A stretch of 44,043 bases of DNA from an uncultured Muribaculaceae bacterium. Its GTDB lineage: Bacteria; Bacteroidota; Bacteroidia; Bacteroidales; Muribaculaceae. This document shows, one piece after another, positions 31,089 through 39,997 of the stretch. A program made the position numbers and the translations under genes. Within the stretch, counting starts at the first letter, position 1. Each line of letters starts with the position of its first letter. The DNA is taken from positions 1 to 44,043 of the forward strand of contig CAJUAR010000017.1 in NCBI GenBank assembly GCA_910584495.1, written 5' to 3'. The notes under the pieces are model-generated. The model made no database searches and had not been told where the DNA came from. It saw only the letters and a list, made by a program, of their open reading frames with translations.

Positions 31089-32555
31089 CTACAGCACCGG
31101 AGCCAAGAGGCGAAGGACGCTTTCGGCGGCTTTGTCTTTGATGGGGCGGTGACGCCATTTCGATGGATAGACACGCTCGGAATTTGCAAAATCCGCTTTG
31201 AAAATCTCCGATACTTTTTCGTTGAACTCGCGGCTGAAAATGGACATATTGGCTTCGAAATTGAACTCGAAACTGCGGAAATCGAAGTTCGTAGAACCTA
31301 TGCTCACATATTCGTCGTCGACAAGAATCATTTTGGAATGGAGCATGCCTGCGGTGTACTGGTAAATTTTGATGCCCGACTTCAGGCACTCCGAAATATA
31401 CGAGGCAGAGGCATGGGTGAGAGTGCGCGAATCGCTGCGTTTTGGAATGATGATGCGAACATCGACGTGAGCCAAGGCTGCCGACTGAAGAGCCGTGAGC
31501 AATGCTTCGGTAGGCAGGAAGTAGGGCGTTTCGATGAATACGCGTCGGCGTGCGTTGGCAATTGCCTTGTGGAAGGCCAATGCTACATTGGCCCACTGCG
31601 ACATAGGTCCTGAGCTGATTAGCTGCAAGCCCACATTTTTGACTGCCCTTGGTCGTTCGATGCCGGTGATGACTGCCGGAATACCCTCATTGTCGATAAT
31701 TCCGCGTCCCATAAAGTTCCAATCTACGGCGAAGGAGTACTGCAATGCAGCCACAGCCGGGCCGCTCAGGCGCAGATGCGTGTCGCGCCAGCTGTCGAAA
31801 GTCGGCCCTCCGTCGATATAACGCTGAGCCACATTCATGCCGCCGATATATCCTATAATATTGTCTATGACTACCACTTTGCGGTGGTTACGCCAGTTGA
31901 TTTTTGTACCCAGGCGCGGAAATGACACTTTGAAGAACGGGAATGCTTCAACGCCGTTTTGGCGCAGATGTTTGAAAAATTTAGACTTGACATGGAATGA
32001 CCCCACGTGGTCGTAGATGAGGCGCACTTTCACCCCGTTGGCGGCACGTTCCATCAATATCCCGGCAATCTCGTTGCCAAGGTCATCGTCCTCAAAAATA
32101 TAATATTGGATATTGATGGAGTGCTTAGCCCGTTTGAGGTCTTCTTTTAGTGCTTTAAATTTCTCGGCACCGTTGTCGAACACCTCAACGTCATTGCCGG
32201 GGTAGAACTGAGCGCCGGTGAGCGAGCGGCCAAGATTGATTTGCTGCACCGATTCGATGCTGAGACCGTGTTGGCGCGGGTCGCTGAAAATTCGATTTTC
32301 GCGCCGGCGTAGTTTGCGCCGGTTTCGCCGCGAAATCATGCGAGTGCTTTTGATGCTTCGACCAAAGAACAGATACAAAATAAGTCCCACCACCGGCAAC
32401 AGCAGGAGTACTGTCACCCAGGCGAGGGACTTGACCGGATTTCGGTTTTCCGACAGTATGACAATGATAATCACTAGTGTCGAGCCCAAAGCTATAGCGG
32501 CCAGCAGTGTGTAGAGCCAGCTAACCGTGAGCATCGACTGTATAGATTCAATCAC
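31089..32555 (-). CDS. cls: Cardiolipin synthase (phospholipase D family)
   Basis: A 488-aa membrane enzyme that joins two phosphatidylglycerols to cardiolipin. Two N-terminal transmembrane helices (about residues 12-34 and 42-64) precede two HKD half-sites: HRKVVVIDNIIGYIGGMN and HSKMILVDDEYVSIGSTNFD. Length and order match bacterial ClsA-type enzymes. It is convergent with the RAYT gene, with only a REP half-site between their stops. Confidence 0.93.
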   Translation of the reverse strand: MIESIQSMLTVSWLYTLLAAIALGSTLVIIIVILSENRNPVKSLAWVTVLLLLPVVGLILYLFFGRSIKSTRMISRRNRRKLRRRENRIFSDPRQHGLSIESVQQINLGRSLTGAQFYPGNDVEVFDNGAEKFKALKEDLKRAKHSINIQYYIFEDDDLGNEIAGILMERAANGVKVRLIYDHVGSFHVKSKFFKHLRQNGVEAFPFFKVSFPRLGTKINWRNHRKVVVIDNIIGYIGGMNVAQRYIDGGPTFDSWRDTHLRLSGPAVAALQYSFAVDWNFMGRGIIDNEGIPAVITGIERPRAVKNVGLQLISSGPMSQWANVALAFHKAIANARRRVFIETPYFLPTEALLTALQSAALAHVDVRIIIPKRSDSRTLTHASASYISECLKSGIKIYQYTAGMLHSKMILVDDEYVSIGSTNFDFRSFEFNFEANMSIFSREFNEKVSEIFKADFANSERVYPSKWRHRPIKDKAAESVLRLLAPVL

Positions 32556-32650
32556 TGTCTGTCAGTTCTATTCATATCTGTTAATGAAGAGGCAATAAAA
32601 ATATTTAAATTAAAGGATGGGACGTCGGCCCAGGGGTCAGTCGTCAAAGG

Positions 32651-33178
32651 TCATTCGTCGAAGCCTTGACCGTCGAATTCGTCTTCGTTGAAACCTTCGT
32701 CACCGTAGAAGTCTTCGTCGAGGTCGGTAGCTGCGACCTTGGTATCGATTTTTGCATCGAATTCGTCGAGGTCTACCAATTCGGGAGGAGCCACGCCAAG
32801 CGACAGCGTGCACACGGGGTCTTTGAGAGAGCGTCCGGGTTGCATTTTTGTCATTTCAATAAAGAAAGCGCGTTCGGTCATATAGTCGAACACATAGAGG
32901 AGCTTCTGCCCGTCGTCCTCGATTAAGTCGCCAAGCACCGATTCATCCATCAACCATACATCCTGGTCGGCATCGGTATCCATGTCTTCGTAGGTGATTT
33001 CTTTCTCTTTTTCCCAGTTGCGGTCGCAGAGAAAGAATGAGCTCATCTGCTCCTTGTCGTAACCTACACTTTCGCAGATTGCGTTCTTGAGGTCGAGAAA
33101 AGTTGCCGAGGCATCGATTTGAATTTCGCGTTTGAAATTCTCCACTTCGTCCGATACTAATCTGAAATTGAATATCAT
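32651..33178 (-). CDS. Plasmid pRiA4b ORF-3-like protein
   Basis: A 175-aa protein with the fold of the PRiA4 ORF-3 family: FNFRLVSDEVENFKREIQID at the start, FLDLKNAICESVGYDKEQMS, a SFFLCD strand, and LLYVFDYMTERAFFIEM, matching the family's 'YxYDfGdxW' region in a diverged form. The last 45 residues are very acidic (DEDFYGDEGFNEDEFDGQGF). The biochemical role of the family is not established. It stands alone, 95 bp from cls and 161 bp from the AI-2E gene. Confidence 0.72.
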   Translation of the reverse strand: MIFNFRLVSDEVENFKREIQIDASATFLDLKNAICESVGYDKEQMSSFFLCDRNWEKEKEITYEDMDTDADQDVWLMDESVLGDLIEDDGQKLLYVFDYMTERAFFIEMTKMQPGRSLKDPVCTLSLGVAPPELVDLDEFDAKIDTKVAATDLDEDFYGDEGFNEDEFDGQGFDE

Positions 33179-33339
33179 AAAAATGTATTATATGTTCTTT
33201 AAATGTGGCCCGAAGGCCATGGTGAGTTTTGACGTTGCGAATTTAGTAACAATACAACAAATTGTGCAAGAAAATGCATGAAAATTTTTCAAATTTGTTC
33301 AAAAAAAGTTCTGCATGGTCTCTTGGTCCATTTTGAAAA

Positions 33340-34494
33340 TCATTCCAAATGCTCTTCGGAGATATTAGGCAGAGTTTTTTCGGCTTCTTTTTTCTCCTTT
33401 GGTGTTTCGCCGTCTTCGCGGCTGTCGATATATAGGTTGTAGTAGGCCAACAGGAGAGTGGTAAGCGGCAAGGCTATGATCAGGCCTATGAATCCTAACA
33501 ACGTGCCCCACACCGAAAGCGACAGCAGGATGATGGCCGGATTGAGGCCCATGGCCTTGCCCATGATTTTGGGAGTGAGGAAGAAGTCCTGGATGCACTG
33601 CACCACGATATATACTGCCATGGTCGAAAACCATATTTCCCAGAAGTCGATATGCTGGTCGGCAGAGTAGACAAGGCAGAGCAGGGTGGTGGGCACAAGC
33701 GATATGAGCTGGAGATAAGGCACCATGTTGAGCAGGCCGATGAAGAGCCCCATGACGATTGCCAGCGGCAGCCCTACAATGCTAAGGCCGATGCAGAAAA
33801 GAATGCCCACAATGAAGGCCACCAGCGCCTGTCCGCGAAAATAGTGGTTCATCGATGCTTTTATGTCGCCGCCAACTCGCATGGCCACAGTGCGGTATTT
33901 GGGTGGTACCATGCGCTTGAAACCGCGCAGCAGCCGCTCGTAGTCTAGCATGATGAATACAACGTAGAGAATGACTACAAACCAGTTGAAGATGCCCATC
34001 ACCAGATTGTAGCCTCCGGCGATAAATGAGCCGGCTGCATTGAATATGGCTTCGATATCCTGACGGGTAAGTTCTTGGGATATGCGGTCGAAGTCTATGG
34101 CTCGGCGCAGCCAGTCGTGAAGAGCCGGTGGCAGGAAGGCGGCATCGCTGCCGTTGGCGGCGTAGTGCGAGATGAATGATGCCACCTGGTGCATTTCGCG
34201 CACTATCGATGGCAGCAGGAACATGGCAAGGGCCGTGATAATAAGAATGGTTTCGAAGAGAGTCATGAAGATTGGCAGCAAACGTTTTTTGACTCTCAGC
34301 AGTCGTTTGTTGTACTGCACGAAAGGTTCGAGCAGGTAGGCAATGAGCCATGCCACAAGAAAAGGCAGTAGAACCGACTTGAGAATGCCAATAAGCCACA
34401 CGGCGGCGCATATCACGGCAATGGTGATAAGTAGCCTCACAACGCGGTCGAAAGTGAAAGGACGAGGTGTCGCGCCCTCTGAGATAATGCTCAT
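33340..34494 (-). CDS. AI-2E family transporter (PerM/UPF0118)
   Basis: A 384-aa membrane protein with about seven to eight transmembrane helices: VVRLLITIAVICAAVWLIGI, then VLLPFLVAWLIAYLLEPFVQ, the pair near 65-85, and the typical C-terminal block with GLPLAIVMGLFIGLLNMVPY, AVYIVVQCIQDFFLTPKIMG and LLSLSVWGTLLGFIGLIIAL. The LEP motif and the P.ImG sequence are family marks. Members export varied substrates, including sodium or autoinducer-2; substrate here is unknown. Its tail is charged and acidic. Divergent from the MFS gene. Confidence 0.9.
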   Translation of the reverse strand: MSIISEGATPRPFTFDRVVRLLITIAVICAAVWLIGILKSVLLPFLVAWLIAYLLEPFVQYNKRLLRVKKRLLPIFMTLFETILIITALAMFLLPSIVREMHQVASFISHYAANGSDAAFLPPALHDWLRRAIDFDRISQELTRQDIEAIFNAAGSFIAGGYNLVMGIFNWFVVILYVVFIMLDYERLLRGFKRMVPPKYRTVAMRVGGDIKASMNHYFRGQALVAFIVGILFCIGLSIVGLPLAIVMGLFIGLLNMVPYLQLISLVPTTLLCLVYSADQHIDFWEIWFSTMAVYIVVQCIQDFFLTPKIMGKAMGLNPAIILLSLSVWGTLLGFIGLIIALPLTTLLLAYYNLYIDSREDGETPKEKKEAEKTLPNISEEHLE

Positions 34495-34522
34495 AATTCT
34501 ATGTTTTGCGCTATTTTTGGAG

Positions 34523-34530
34523 CAAAGATA
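34523..34530 (-). promoter_or_regulatory. -7 promoter box for the AI-2E gene
   Basis: The minus strand reads TATCTTTG (TAnnTTTG), 28 bp before the ATG. No clear -33 box. Confidence 0.45.
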
Positions 34531-34552
34531 GCGAAAGATGCCGGATTTTTGC

Positions 34553-34560
34553 TAATTTTG
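34553..34560 (+). promoter_or_regulatory. -7 promoter box for the MFS gene
   Basis: TAATTTTG matches TAnnTTTG, 40 bp before the ATG at 34601. A TTTG is present upstream but at too great a distance, so the -33 element is uncertain. Confidence 0.5.
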
Positions 34561-34600
34561 CGCTATGTTTTTGTGAAATACTAATTCAAATGTCATCATA

Positions 34601-36301
34601 ATGCAAGAAAAAATCACAGTTACACTTCGCGACAAGTCGTGGGCGCGGTGGACGGCCTTGGCTCTGCTGGCCCTGGCAATGTTCTGCTCCTACATTTTCA
34701 TGGACATTCTGTCGCCTATCAAGGACCTGCTGCAGTCGACCCGCGGATGGGATTCGACAGCCTTCGGCACAATGCAGGGCTCGGAAACTTTTCTCAACGT
34801 ATTCATTTTCTTCCTCATCTTTGCAGGTATTATCCTGGACAAGATGGGAGTGCGCTTCACTGCTGTTCTTTCGGGCTTCGTCATGCTTGTTGGTGCGACG
34901 ATTAACTGGTATGCTTTGACCGATGCATTTATCGGCAGCAGTCTCGAAACATGGTTCAACAACCATCTGAACTACATACCGGGCTTTGACGAGCTGGGTA
35001 TTTCGCCCTTCTACGAGGGCATGCCGGCTTCGGCAAAATTCAGCGCTATAGGCTTTATGATTTTTGGATGCGGCGTTGAGATGGCCGGTATCACTGTGAG
35101 CCGAGGCATTGTCAAATGGTTCAAGGGCCGCGAAATGGCCATGGCCATGGGCTCTGAAATGGCTCTTGCCCGTCTGGGTGTGGGTACGTGTATGATTTTC
35201 TCGCCTCTGGTGGCCAACTTTGGCGGCGACATCAGTGTGTCGCGCTCGGTTGCTTTCGGTGTGGTGCTCCTCATCATTGCATTGATTATGTTCATAACAT
35301 ATTTCTTTATGGACAAAAAGCTCGATGCCCAGACCGGTGAAGCCGAGGAGGCCGACGAACCTTTCAAGATTTCAGATCTTGGCAAGATTCTTTCCAGCTG
35401 GGCTTTCTGGCTTGTGGCTATGTTGTGCGTGCTCTACTATTCGGCCATCTTCCCCTTCCAGAAGTATGCGGTGAACATGCTTCAATGCAACCTCTCGCTG
35501 CATCCCGACAACGTGGGCGAATTCTGGCAGAGCGACCTTGCCACCTATATCCAGTATGTGATTATGCTCATTGTTGCCGCCGGTTCGTTTGCTTTCAGTT
35601 TTTCGAAGAATAACAAGGTGAAGGTGCCCATGCTCAGCGTGGCTGTCATCGCTTTGACGGTGTACTGCATTATGGGCTATATGCGCCAGAGTGCAGCTGC
35701 CATCTTTGCCGTGTTCCCCCTCCTTGCCGTTGGCATCACCCCCATTCTCGGCAATTACGTTGACCACAAGGGCAAAGCAGCCACTATGCTCATTTTCGGT
35801 TCCTTCCTGCTCATTCTATGCCATTTGACTTTTGCCTTCATCCTGCCCATGTTCAAGGGTAATGATGTTGGCGGTGTTGTGGTGGCCTATGTAACCATCC
35901 TTGTGCTTGGAGCAAGCTTTTCGCTCGTCCCCGCTTCGTTGTGGCCAAGTGTGCCCAAGCTGGTGGATGCCAAAATTATAGGTTCGGCCTATGCCCTCAT
36001 TTTCTGGATTCAGAACATCGGCCTTTGGCTTTTCCCGTTGCTCATTGGCAAGGTGCTCGATGCCACAAATACCGACATCACAGCGCAGGTGGCGCAGGGC
36101 GCTCTTACAACCGAACAGGCTGCCGTGAGCTACGACTACACATGGCCTCTGGTGATGCTGGCTTGTCTTGGCGTGGCAGCTCTTGTGCTGGGCCTTGTGC
36201 TCAAGGGTGTTGATGCCAAACGCCACATTGGTCTTGAGCTTCCCAATATCCAGCCCGATGCCAAAACAGAAGAAGCCGAAGCAGTCGCTTCCGAAGAATA
36301 A
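34601..36301 (+). CDS. Major facilitator superfamily transporter
   Basis: A 566-aa inner-membrane protein with about twelve transmembrane segments and a long insertion. The first block is WTALALLALAMFCSYIFMDI, and motif A-like sequence GIILDKMGVRFT follows the second helix. AMAMGSEMALARLGVG is typical of antiporter-type MFS members, and EEADEPFKISDLGKIL lies in the central cytoplasmic loop. A second half from about residue 265 ends in a charged acidic tail. The substrate cannot be inferred. It is a single-gene unit with a promoter before it and a terminator after it. Confidence 0.85.
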   Translation: MQEKITVTLRDKSWARWTALALLALAMFCSYIFMDILSPIKDLLQSTRGWDSTAFGTMQGSETFLNVFIFFLIFAGIILDKMGVRFTAVLSGFVMLVGATINWYALTDAFIGSSLETWFNNHLNYIPGFDELGISPFYEGMPASAKFSAIGFMIFGCGVEMAGITVSRGIVKWFKGREMAMAMGSEMALARLGVGTCMIFSPLVANFGGDISVSRSVAFGVVLLIIALIMFITYFFMDKKLDAQTGEAEEADEPFKISDLGKILSSWAFWLVAMLCVLYYSAIFPFQKYAVNMLQCNLSLHPDNVGEFWQSDLATYIQYVIMLIVAAGSFAFSFSKNNKVKVPMLSVAVIALTVYCIMGYMRQSAAAIFAVFPLLAVGITPILGNYVDHKGKAATMLIFGSFLLILCHLTFAFILPMFKGNDVGGVVVAYVTILVLGASFSLVPASLWPSVPKLVDAKIIGSAYALIFWIQNIGLWLFPLLIGKVLDATNTDITAQVAQGALTTEQAAVSYDYTWPLVMLACLGVAALVLGLVLKGVDAKRHIGLELPNIQPDAKTEEAEAVASEE

Positions 36302-36321
36302 AACAGATTTCTAAATAGCGT

Positions 36322-36352
36322 CCCCGGCGTTTTGAAGTGCCGGGGATTTTTT
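36322..36352 (+). terminator. Intrinsic terminator of the MFS gene
   Basis: CCCCGGC / GTTTTGAAGT loop / GCCGGGG is a perfect 7-bp GC stem followed by ATTTTTT. It begins 21 bp after the stop codon. Confidence 0.88.
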
Positions 36353-36381
36353 GTTTTATCAAAAAATAATCTCTATCTTTG
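36350..36381 (+). promoter_or_regulatory. Promoter of the GH13 gene
   Basis: -33 TTTG (36350-36353), 20-bp spacer, -7 TATCTTTG (36374-36381), 53 bp before the ATG. The -33 box shares bases with the T run of the preceding terminator. Confidence 0.72.
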
Positions 36382-36433
36382 TACCCATAAAGAGATTATA
36401 CCATAACACTAACCACCAAATAGAAAACAATTG

Positions 36434-39217
36434 ATGAAAAAGATTTTATCAACTTGGGTCGTGCTTTGGCTCGTGGCCTTTGGCATGTCGGCTCAGATTG
36501 TTTCCACATCGTCCTCTCCTCTCCAGGAGCATAGCAAGGATGTTGTGCTAACCTATAATGCCGCCTCCCCATTGGGAAATAATCAGCTCAAAGACCTTGC
36601 TTCCGAATTTGATGTGTATGCCCACATCGGCGTTATTACTAACCTGAGCACTTCCGGCTCCGATTGGAAGTATACGGTTACGCCCTGGCCTTCTTCCGGC
36701 AATTCACAAACGGCAAACACCGACAAGAACCGTCTTACTCGTGTCGATGCCAACACCTATTCGCTTGCAATTGGCGATATCCGCACTTATTTCGGCATGA
36801 CAAACCCTTCGGAGTATGTCAAACAAATAGCCATTGTTTTCCGCAATGCCGATGGATCGAAGACCGGCAAAACCAAAAATGGCGGCGACATTTTTGTCGA
36901 TGTTCTCTTCGATGGGTTTGCAATTGAGCTTACCAGCGACTATTCCGACCGTATCATAAACAAAACAACGACAATCAACTACACTGTTGAAGCTACCGAG
37001 GCTGCCGACCTGACACTGAGTGTCAACGGCAAGGAGTTTGCCTCGGCAAAAGGGCAGAAAAGCCTTTCGGCTCCATATACATTCGATGCTAACGGCAATT
37101 ATTTTGTAGAAGGCAAAGCTGTATATGAAGGTGTTACATATACACAGTCTGTAGAGGTGAGCTATCCGGCATCTTCGCCCGAAGAAACATATCCCGGAGG
37201 TGTGCCTTGTCAGGGCGCGGTGAAAAACGCCGACGGCACTGTTACTTTCTGTCTCGCTGCTCCCGGCAAGCACAGTGTGGTGCTCGTGGGCTCTTGGGAC
37301 AACTACGAAATACTCGATACCAACCTGATGAAATATCAGGACTATGAGGGTAACCGCTATTTCTGGACAACTGTCAGTGGCCTGGCTGATGATGTATGGT
37401 ATTCGTATTACTATGTTGTGGACGACACTTATAAAGTTGCCGACCCATATGCACATCTGATTCTTGACTGCTACAATGACGGGTCGTTGCGCAGCTCTGT
37501 CTGGCCCGACCGTCCAAAATATCCCAACATCCTTGCCGGTAAAAAGATTATGCTCGCCGTATATCGTGGCGACATCGACGACTATACCTTCAGCGACTTC
37601 ACTATTCCCGACCACGACAATCTTGTTGTATACGAGCTTCTGCTTCGCGACTTTACCGGCATCAACGGCCAAGCTCAGGGCTGGGGAACTGTGAAACAAG
37701 CCATCGAAAAGCTCGACTATATCAAGGCTATGGGTTTCAATGCCATAGAACTGATGCCCATCATGGAATTTAACGGAAATCAGTCGTGGGGTTATAACAC
37801 CAACTTCTATATGGCTCCGGATAAGGCATATGGTTCGCCAACCGACTATAAGGACTTTGTCGAGGAATGTCACAAGCGTGGCATTGCTGTGATTCTCGAC
37901 ATTGTGTTCAATCAGAGCGACGGTCTCCATCCTTGGTATCAGATGTATGACATCGATTCCAATCCGTTCTACAACAAAGTAGCTCCCCATGCCTACAACG
38001 TTCTCAACGACTGGAACCAGGACAAGGACCTTGTGGAGCAGCAGTGGGCCGATGCCATCAAATATTGGATGGAAAAATACAATGTGGACGGTTTCCGTTT
38101 CGACCTCGTTAAGGGCCTTGGTGATAACGACAGCTATAAAACCGCCGGTGGTACCGACCAGTTTAACCAAAGTCGTGTCGACCGCATGAAACGCCTCCAT
38201 GCAGTTATAACTTCGGTTAAGCCTGATGGTATCCATATCAACGAAAACCTTGCCGGGGCCAAGGAGGAAAAACTCATGGGCGAAGACGGCCAACTTCAGT
38301 GGGCAAATATCAACAACGCTTCGTGCCAGTATGCAATGGGATGGGACGACGGCGACAATAATTTGGCTCGTTTCCTCTCAACTTCCGACGGCGCTCGTCC
38401 CTGGGGCTCGACTGTTGCCTATGCCGAGAGTCACGACGAACAGCGCATGGCTTACAAGAGCATTACGTGGGGCAATGGAGCTGTAAAAACCGACGAGATT
38501 ACACGCTTCCGCCGCCTCGGTGCCGTGGCTGCTCAGATGTTGCTCACTCCCGGTCCCAAGATGGTGTGGATGTTTGGCGAACTCGGCGACAGCCAGAATG
38601 CAAAGAACGATGACGGTGGCAATAATGTTGACCCGAAAATTGTGGATTGGAACTGGCTCGACGACCCACAGCGCAACTACCTGATGGAAACCTATGGAGC
38701 CCTTATCAATCTGCGCATGGACAATCCCGAACTTTTCGCTAAATCATCGACTTTCTCTGCCAAGGGCTTGAACGCCAAGTATACCACGGCCCGCGTCATG
38801 CACCTGTGCGATGGCAACAAGGAGATTGTGGCTTTGTTCAATCCAAAGGTGAGCGGCTCGAGTGTAACTGTCAGCACTACTTCCACTGTTCTTAAGGCAG
38901 AAACAGCACGCCTCTACAAGGCTTCGTATGGCTTTGAGCCAAAACTCGAAGGCAGCGGCACGGCTATCAGCTGTAATATTCCGGCAAACTGCTTTGCAGT
39001 GTTCATTTCCGAAAATGTGTCCGGCATCGACGATGTTGTCGCTCCCGGCGGTAATGTAGCTGTTATCGGCGGTGATGGCTGTGTGGACATTGTGGGAGAC
39101 TACCGTACAGCCACTATTGTCGACCTCTCGGGCCGTCAATGTATCAATGGCGCGCTCCGTCCGGGCATCTACATTGTTGTTGTCGACAATCAGGCCCACA
39201 AAGTTGTCGTACGCTGA
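36434..39217 (+). CDS. Secreted GH13 alpha-amylase-like glycosidase with type IX-like C-terminal tail
   Basis: A 927-aa exported enzyme. A signal peptide (1-20, ending SAQ) is followed by an N-terminal beta domain (about 25-170), an Ig-like part, and a CBM48-like domain from about 258 (CLAAPGKHSVVLVGSWDNYE). The GH13 barrel starts near 395. The GH13 conserved regions are present: DIVFNQ, GFRFDLVK with nucleophile D557, INENLAG with acid/base E604, and ESHDEQ with D668. It hydrolyses alpha-glucans such as starch or glycogen. The last 60 residues (VDLSGRQCINGALRPGIYIV) resemble a T9SS-type sorting tail. It stands alone, without susC/susD neighbours. Start ATG chosen over an in-frame TTG at 36431. 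Confidence 0.88.
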   Translation: MKKILSTWVVLWLVAFGMSAQIVSTSSSPLQEHSKDVVLTYNAASPLGNNQLKDLASEFDVYAHIGVITNLSTSGSDWKYTVTPWPSSGNSQTANTDKNRLTRVDANTYSLAIGDIRTYFGMTNPSEYVKQIAIVFRNADGSKTGKTKNGGDIFVDVLFDGFAIELTSDYSDRIINKTTTINYTVEATEAADLTLSVNGKEFASAKGQKSLSAPYTFDANGNYFVEGKAVYEGVTYTQSVEVSYPASSPEETYPGGVPCQGAVKNADGTVTFCLAAPGKHSVVLVGSWDNYEILDTNLMKYQDYEGNRYFWTTVSGLADDVWYSYYYVVDDTYKVADPYAHLILDCYNDGSLRSSVWPDRPKYPNILAGKKIMLAVYRGDIDDYTFSDFTIPDHDNLVVYELLLRDFTGINGQAQGWGTVKQAIEKLDYIKAMGFNAIELMPIMEFNGNQSWGYNTNFYMAPDKAYGSPTDYKDFVEECHKRGIAVILDIVFNQSDGLHPWYQMYDIDSNPFYNKVAPHAYNVLNDWNQDKDLVEQQWADAIKYWMEKYNVDGFRFDLVKGLGDNDSYKTAGGTDQFNQSRVDRMKRLHAVITSVKPDGIHINENLAGAKEEKLMGEDGQLQWANINNASCQYAMGWDDGDNNLARFLSTSDGARPWGSTVAYAESHDEQRMAYKSITWGNGAVKTDEITRFRRLGAVAAQMLLTPGPKMVWMFGELGDSQNAKNDDGGNNVDPKIVDWNWLDDPQRNYLMETYGALINLRMDNPELFAKSSTFSAKGLNAKYTTARVMHLCDGNKEIVALFNPKVSGSSVTVSTTSTVLKAETARLYKASYGFEPKLEGSGTAISCNIPANCFAVFISENVSGIDDVVAPGGNVAVIGGDGCVDIVGDYRTATIVDLSGRQCINGALRPGIYIVVVDNQAHKVVVR

Positions 39218-39226
39218 CATTCTTGC

Positions 39227-39281
39227 CACAGACATAAAAAACTGCCGCTGAGCAAATCAGCGGCAGTTTTTTATGTCTGTG
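39227..39281. terminator. Bidirectional terminator between the GH13 gene and rprY
   Basis: A perfect 25-bp stem with a GCAAA loop: the arm begins CACAGACATAAAAAACTGCC and is matched exactly by its complement ending ATGTCTGTG. Runs of six A and six T flank the GC core on both strands, so both convergent genes can be ended here. Confidence 0.92.
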
Positions 39282-39287
39282 TGTGGT

Positions 39288-39992
39288 TCAGTGTTTGTCG
39301 GCTTCGGGAGCAATGAGTTTATAGCCTTTGCCGTGAATGTTGATGATTTCGATGGCCGGGTCGTCTTTGAGGTGCTTGCGCAGCTTGGTGATGTAAACAT
39401 CCATGGAGCGGGCATTAAAGTAGTTGTCGTCGATCCATATGGTTTTCAGGGCATAGTTGCGCTCCAGTATTTCGTTGACGTGTGCGCACAGAAGGCTCAG
39501 AAGTTCCGATTCCTTGGTGGTGAGCTTGGTGATTTTGTCGCCAATCATCAGCACTTGTTTCTGGGTGTCGAAGGTGAAGTTGCCAATTTTGTACATGGTA
39601 ATTTCTTTGCCTTTCTTACCCTTTACGCGGCGAAGGATAGCCTCGATGCGGAACACCAGTTCTTCCATCGAGAATGGTTTGGTGATGTAGTCGTCGGCTC
39701 CGATTTTGAAGCCTTCGAGAATGTCCTCTTTGATGTTTTTGGCAGTGAGGAAAATGATGGGCACATCGCTGTTGACTGTGCGGATTTCCTGAGCCAGAGT
39801 GAAGCCGTCCTTTTTGGGCATCATAACGTCGAGGACGCAGATGTCGTATTTACCTTTTAGGAAAGCTTTGTAGCCAGCTTCGCCATCGACGAAAAGATCG
39901 GCATTATAGCCTTTAGCCTGGAGATATTCGCGAAGGAGCATGCCCAGGTTTTCGTCGTCTTCGCACAGAAGGATTCTCATACGGTCTTCCAT
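39288..39992 (-). CDS. rprY: RprY-like response regulator (OmpR family)
   Basis: A 234-aa regulator. The receiver domain (residues about 5-120) has acidic residues E11, D12, D13, the phospho-acceptor D55 (ICVLDVMMP), T83 and K105. The OmpR-type winged helix has LTTKESELLSLLC and DNYFNARSMDVYITKLRKHL (20 residues). Its opening RILLCEDDENLGMLLREYLQ closely resembles RprY of Bacteroides fragilis as I remember it. In B. fragilis RprXY affects tetracycline phenotypes and RprY binds many promoters. Start 39992 is 5 bp after the rprX stop; ATG 39980 is an alternative. Confidence 0.88.
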   Translation of the reverse strand: MEDRMRILLCEDDENLGMLLREYLQAKGYNADLFVDGEAGYKAFLKGKYDICVLDVMMPKKDGFTLAQEIRTVNSDVPIIFLTAKNIKEDILEGFKIGADDYITKPFSMEELVFRIEAILRRVKGKKGKEITMYKIGNFTFDTQKQVLMIGDKITKLTTKESELLSLLCAHVNEILERNYALKTIWIDDNYFNARSMDVYITKLRKHLKDDPAIEIINIHGKGYKLIAPEADKH

Positions 39993-39997
39993 AATAT

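Noticed and set aside
36704..38293. A 529-codon open frame on the minus strand inside the GH13 gene
   Set aside because: The sense strand encodes a full GH13 enzyme with all catalytic residues; the antisense product has no domain, start region or promoter.
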